Shown here: piece by piece, positions 5,227 to 7,687 of the stretch
Numbering within the stretch: the stretch's first letter is position 1
Layout: each line of letters begins with the position of its first letter
NCBI GenBank assembly: GCA_026706395.1
Contig: JAPOYU010000056.1
Location: 1 to 7,687, forward strand
Length of the DNA: 7,687 nt
Source: Chloroflexota bacterium
GTDB taxonomy: Bacteria > Chloroflexota > Anaerolineae > Aggregatilineales > Phototrophicaceae
Reading direction: 5' to 3'
Notes under the pieces: generated by a model
Told to the model about the DNA's origin: nothing
Seen by the model: the letters and a program-made list of their open reading frames with translations, nothing else
Database searches by the model: none
Position numbers and translations under genes: made by a program

Positions 5227-6230
5227 CGCTGCCACTGGAAACCCGTGAACTCGCTATCGGCTACAGCCGCCGGGGCAGGGGCGATGTCCGACTGGGTCAA
5301 GGGCTTAATCTGCGCTTGCAAAGCGGCAAATTAGTCGGCTTGCTGGGACCGAACGGCATCGGCAAGTCTACGCTGTTGCGCACGCTCGCCGGTGTACAAA
5401 AGCCACTGGCTGGAGAGCTGCTTTTGGCCGGCGACGATATCAGGCGGCTCAAACCGCGTGATCTGGCTGGCAGGTTGAGCATGGTCCTGACCGCAATACC
5501 GCCGCCAAGCTTAATGAATGGCTACGCGCTTGTCGCCCTGGGGCGTCATCCACATACCGATTGGCTCGGACGAATGACCGAGCGGGACCACAGACAAGTG
5601 ACCGCAGCACTGCGCTCGGTCAAGGGCGAGGACCTCGCAGAGCGACCAGTGGCGGAACTAAGCGACGGACAGCGGCAAAAGCTGCTGATTGCGCGAGCGT
5701 TGGCGCAGGGGAGTGAAATCATGCTGCTAGATGAGCCAACCGCCTTCCTCGACTTGCCTCGCCGGATACAAACAGTCGCGCTGCTAAAGCACTTGGCGCG
5801 GAACGAAAAGCGCGCAATCCTGGTCTCCACGCATGACCTTGATCTGGCAATTCGCTACTGCGACAAACTTTGGTTGATGAGCGCCTCAGGTATCGTAAGT
5901 GGAGCGCCCGAAGACTTGGTCCTTGATGGCAGCCTAGGCATGGCATTTCGCGCTAGCGGCATCCGCTTCGATACCGATCGCGGCAGCTTCTTCCTTGATC
6001 CGCCTGGCAGAGGGACAATATACGTGGAAGGCAACTGCGAACACGCCAATTGGCTGCGCCGCGCAGTCACACGTGCCGGTTTCGAAGTGGGAGAAAAGCC
6101 GGGGAGGACCGTCCTCTCGCGATCCGGGAACGGACATGATCCCGGATGGAAACTTCGTATTGATGAGCGTGTTACGCTGCACGAAACCATCGAAGCAGTA
6201 TTGAATGAGTTGGAAGGTCAATTTGAGTGA
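5223..6230 (+). CDS. btuD: Cobalamin ABC transporter ATP-binding protein (BtuD-like) with C-terminal extension
   Basis: A 335-residue cytoplasmic ATPase that powers the permease. Motifs in order: Walker A GPNGIGKST (42-50), signature LSDGQ (146-150), Walker B with catalytic Glu in MLLDEP (167-172), D-loop FLDL (175-178) and switch His204 in STHD. The usual Q-loop glutamine is replaced: the strand reads LSMVLTAIPPP, with Thr90 where Gln is expected, a variation I recall in some FecE-like relatives. The standard domain ends near residue 240. About 95 further residues follow, including TIYVEGNCEHANWLRRAV and a closing helix, of unknown role; similar tails occur in some FecE-like ATPases. ATG 5223 overlaps the permease stop as ATGA, and a weak GGGG lies 6 bases upstream. 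An open frame continues upstream in the permease region but is a shadow. Confidence 0.92.
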   Translation: MTLPLETRELAIGYSRRGRGDVRLGQGLNLRLQSGKLVGLLGPNGIGKSTLLRTLAGVQKPLAGELLLAGDDIRRLKPRDLAGRLSMVLTAIPPPSLMNGYALVALGRHPHTDWLGRMTERDHRQVTAALRSVKGEDLAERPVAELSDGQRQKLLIARALAQGSEIMLLDEPTAFLDLPRRIQTVALLKHLARNEKRAILVSTHDLDLAIRYCDKLWLMSASGIVSGAPEDLVLDGSLGMAFRASGIRFDTDRGSFFLDPPGRGTIYVEGNCEHANWLRRAVTRAGFEVGEKPGRTVLSRSGNGHDPGWKLRIDERVTLHETIEAVLNELEGQFE

Positions 6231-6763
6231 CACGGCGAAACGCAAGGCGCGGAAGGGTTCTGGTTAACACTGGTGATGGCCGCGGCAAATCAACATCCGC
6301 CTTCGGCGTGGTCCTGCGTATGCTCGGTCGCAAGAAGAAAGTCGCGCTGATTCAGTTTCTCAAGCATGAAGGCGGGCAGTGGGGCGAGGTCCGCGCCCTG
6401 AAGGCATTGGGACTTGAGCCGATCAAAACCGGCGACGGTTTCACTTGGACGAGTCGCAACCTTGACGAAACGCAGGCCCGCGCCCTGCATGGCTGGGAAA
6501 TAGCGCAGAACGTAATCCGATCCGACGAATACGATCTGGTCGTTTTGGATGAGTTTACCTATTTGCTGGATTTCGGCTGGCTGGATCCGACCGCCGTAAC
6601 TCAGTGGCTTCGCGCGAATAAACCAGCGCGCCAGCATCTGCTCATAACCGGTCGGAACGCGCCGCCTGCCCTGATAAATTACGCCGATACCGTAACAGAG
6701 ATGGCGAAGATCAAGCACGCCTTTGACACCGGCGTCAAGGCGCGCGCTGGTATCGAATTCTAG
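6227..6763 (+). CDS. cobO: Corrinoid adenosyltransferase (CobA/CobO/BtuR type)
   Basis: A 178-residue cytoplasmic enzyme that transfers the adenosyl group of ATP to cob(I)alamin or other corrinoids to give adenosylcobalamin. The P-loop is NTGDGRGKSTSAFG (14-27), where the family usually has GKGKTT; Arg19 and Ser22 are conservative changes. Other family landmarks follow: ALIQFLKHEGGQWGE (40-54), GFTWTSRNLDET (71-82), the Walker-B-like DLVVLDEFTYLLDFGWLD (103-120), LLITGRNAPPALINYAD (138-154), and the C-terminal VTEMAKIKHAFDTGVKARAG signature. GTG 6227 overlaps the ATPase stop as GTGA, with GGAAGG at 6212-6217 nine bases upstream. Only about nine residues precede the core, shorter than enteric CobA, whose N-terminal segment covers the active site. 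Last in the operon, it would convert imported B12 to coenzyme form. Confidence 0.93.
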   Translation: MTRRNARRGRVLVNTGDGRGKSTSAFGVVLRMLGRKKKVALIQFLKHEGGQWGEVRALKALGLEPIKTGDGFTWTSRNLDETQARALHGWEIAQNVIRSDEYDLVVLDEFTYLLDFGWLDPTAVTQWLRANKPARQHLLITGRNAPPALINYADTVTEMAKIKHAFDTGVKARAGIEF

Positions 6764-6800
6764 CTCCAAGCATTTGCACTCCGCGCATAATGACCCCTGT

Positions 6801-6830
6801 TTGCTGCATCGCCGATGCGCAGGTTACAAT
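6801..6830 (+). promoter_or_regulatory. Promoter with inverted repeat in spacer, for the RraA-family gene
   Basis: TTGCTG (6801-6806) and TACAAT (6825-6830) are spaced 18 bp, placing the start near 6837 and leaving a leader of about 40 bases. The spacer carries a perfect inverted repeat, GCATC GCC GATGC (6806-6818), which could bind a repressor that blocks polymerase. No T-run follows, so it is not a terminator. Separate transcription from the B12 operon is implied, although no terminator is seen after the adenosyltransferase gene. Confidence 0.45.
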
Positions 6831-6875
6831 GCGTCCAAGATCTTAAGGCGAACATTCAATTAAGGAGTTGCGGGG

Positions 6876-7568
6876 ATGGCACTTTGGCAATCGGACGAAG
6901 AATTGTTTGCTTTGGCGCGAAACGAGCTGTTTCCGGCCGTAGTCGGCGATGTCATGGACAAACTTGGCCTGCTTCATCAGTTTCTGCCCCCGCAAATCAA
7001 ACCTCTCGGAAGCAGCATGGTCGTCATCGGCCGCGCTATGACCGTGCTTGAAGAAGACCTGACGGAGCAATCGACGCCTGGAGACGCTGATGAACGAACT
7101 CGCAATCCCTTCGGTTTGATGTTCCACGCGCTGGACACGATGAAACCGCAGGAAGTCTATATCTGCACCGGCGCCTCGCCAACATACGCGCTCTGGGGCG
7201 GCTTGATGAGCACGCGTGCGCGCCTGCTTGGCGCTGCCGGCGCCGTCGTTAACGGTTATTCGCGCGACACCAACGAAATACTGAGCTTGAACTTTCCCAC
7301 ATTTTCCTTCGGCGGGTATGCGCAAGATCAAGGCGCGCGCGGCTGGGTCGTCGACTTCCGCTCGCCTATTGAGATGGATGGCGTAAGAGTAGACCCGGGC
7401 GATATCGTGTTCGGTGATATTGATGGCGTCTGCATAATCCCGCAACGCGCGGAACGCGAAGTCTTCACCGCTGCGCTGGAAAAAGCCCGCGGCGAGCAGC
7501 ATGTGCGCAAAGCGCTCGAATCCGGTATGGGCACGGTCGAAGCCTTCGAAAGCTTCGGCATCATGTGA
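6876..7568 (+). CDS. RraA / HMG-aldolase family protein
   Basis: A 230-residue protein of the RraA-like fold, shared by 4-hydroxy-4-methyl-2-oxoglutarate (HMG) / oxaloacetate-cleaving class II aldolases and by the RNase E inhibitor RraA. Visible family features: an N-terminal helix followed by VVGDVMDKLG (22-31), the GGLMSTRARLLGAAG segment (108-122), then VVNGYSRD with Arg130-Asp131, which corresponds to the substrate-binding Arg and metal-binding Asp of the aldolases, and DIDGVCIIPQ (181-190) closing the core. The last 40 residues form helices typical of the longer aldolase-like members. AAGGAG (6862-6867), 8 bases before ATG 6876, supports the start. Conserved Arg-Asp favours a metal-dependent lyase over a pure protein inhibitor, but the substrate is unknown. 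It has its own promoter and no evident functional link to the B12 operon. Confidence 0.85.
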   Translation: MALWQSDEELFALARNELFPAVVGDVMDKLGLLHQFLPPQIKPLGSSMVVIGRAMTVLEEDLTEQSTPGDADERTRNPFGLMFHALDTMKPQEVYICTGASPTYALWGGLMSTRARLLGAAGAVVNGYSRDTNEILSLNFPTFSFGGYAQDQGARGWVVDFRSPIEMDGVRVDPGDIVFGDIDGVCIIPQRAEREVFTAALEKARGEQHVRKALESGMGTVEAFESFGIM

Positions 7569-7587
7569 ATTGGCCTGTTTGAAACGG

Positions 7588-7607
7588 AAAACCGGCAAGA
7601 ATGCCGG
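7588..7607 (-). terminator. Likely terminator of the tRNA-Val transcript
   Basis: CCGGCA (7592-7597) and TGCCGG (7602-7607) form a perfect 6-pair stem with a 4-base loop. Read on the - strand it is followed by four Ts (complement of AAAA at 7588-7591), then CCG and TTTC, a modest terminator 28 bases past the tRNA end. On the + strand it lies 23 bases after the RraA-family stop but has no T-run, so termination there would be weak. It could alternatively be a copy of a dispersed palindromic repeat. Confidence 0.5.
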
Positions 7608-7634
7608 CGCGACGGATATTCCTATTCCCTTGAA

Positions 7635-7687
7635 TGGGCTGTACAGGACTCGAACCTGTAACCTCCTCGACGTCAACGAGGCGCTCT
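7635..7687 (-). tRNA. tRNA-Val (anticodon GAC), cut by the window edge
   Basis: Read on the - strand, this is the 3' two-thirds of a tRNA; the 5' acceptor strand and first part of the D-arm lie beyond the right edge. The anticodon stem is CGAGG/CCTCG (7665-7669 with 7677-7681), with loop TTGACGT and anticodon GAC (7672-7674), which reads valine codons GUC and GUU. A 5-base variable loop follows, then the T-arm (stem 7643-7647 with 7655-7659, loop TTCGAGT). The acceptor 3' strand ACAGCCC (7636-7642) and discriminator A (7635) end the gene. No CCA is encoded, as TTC follows, so it must be added by enzyme. Confidence 0.93.

Noticed and set aside
6774..6791. TTGCAC and CATAAT as an alternative promoter after the adenosyltransferase gene
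   Set aside because: Only 6 bp separate the two boxes, far too close for a promoter; 6801-6830 fits better.
7592..7617. Palindrome as part of a dispersed repeat family
   Set aside because: Only one copy is in the window, so repeat status cannot be shown; its position after the tRNA is enough to explain it as a terminator.
6843..7676. Long - strand open frame (277 codons) opposite the RraA-family gene
   Set aside because: It runs through the tRNA-Val gene and antisense to a recognised protein; no motif or start signal supports it.
1..7687. CRISPR arrays, insertion sequences, phage or defence genes
   Set aside because: No regularly spaced repeats, transposase motifs or terminal inverted repeats were seen; all genes are metabolic or transport genes.

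Overview
The window reads as a stretch of bacterial chromosome, moderately GC-rich and densely coded, with nearly all genes on the + strand. Its centre is a complete vitamin B12 uptake and activation operon under an adenosylcobalamin riboswitch. The style of the proteins (FecCD/BtuC-type permease, BtuD-like ATPase with a C-terminal extension, substrate-binding protein with an AQA-Q cleavage site) and the TACAAT-type -10 boxes would fit a Chloroflexota-like bacterium. That assignment is a guess from general resemblance and is not proven by anything in the window.

Left part (1-2568). About 300 bases without a gene open the window. They hold a cluster of TTGTCCGACAA-type sites typical of GntR/FadR-family operators (6-54) and, further in, a promoter (249-276). 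Next comes a translationally coupled pair: an aldo/keto reductase (304-1281) and a Gfo/Idh/MocA NAD(P)-dependent oxidoreductase (1278-2267). A 96-residue membrane protein of unknown function follows (2278-2568). The two oxidoreductases probably act on one sugar-like or polyol substrate, which cannot be named.

Centre (2565-6763). A strong-looking promoter (TTGACA, extended -10) starts a roughly 270-base leader. The leader holds a cobalamin aptamer closed by a 12-of-13-pair P1 helix, a P13-like hairpin, a 9-codon ORF with a good Shine-Dalgarno, an intrinsic terminator overlapping the end of that ORF, and a second hairpin that buries the AGGAGG ribosome site of the first gene. Four tightly packed genes follow: a secreted B12-binding protein (btuF-like), the permease (btuC-like), the ATPase (btuD-like) and a CobA/CobO-type corrinoid adenosyltransferase. 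Together they would bind cobalamin outside the membrane, import it with ATP hydrolysis and convert it to adenosylcobalamin. That product is the ligand that shuts the operon off through the leader.

Right part (6764-7687). A separate promoter with an inverted repeat in its spacer drives an RraA/HMG-aldolase-family protein (6876-7568). Convergent to it, at the right edge, is a truncated tRNA-Val(GAC) on the - strand, with a likely terminator at 7588-7607.

The most interesting structure is the B12 leader. The riboswitch hairpin appears to control the ribosome site of a mini-ORF, and that ORF's Pro-stop lies inside the terminator. This suggests a riboswitch, translated-leader and terminator relay, with a second ribosome-site-sequestering hairpin further downstream.
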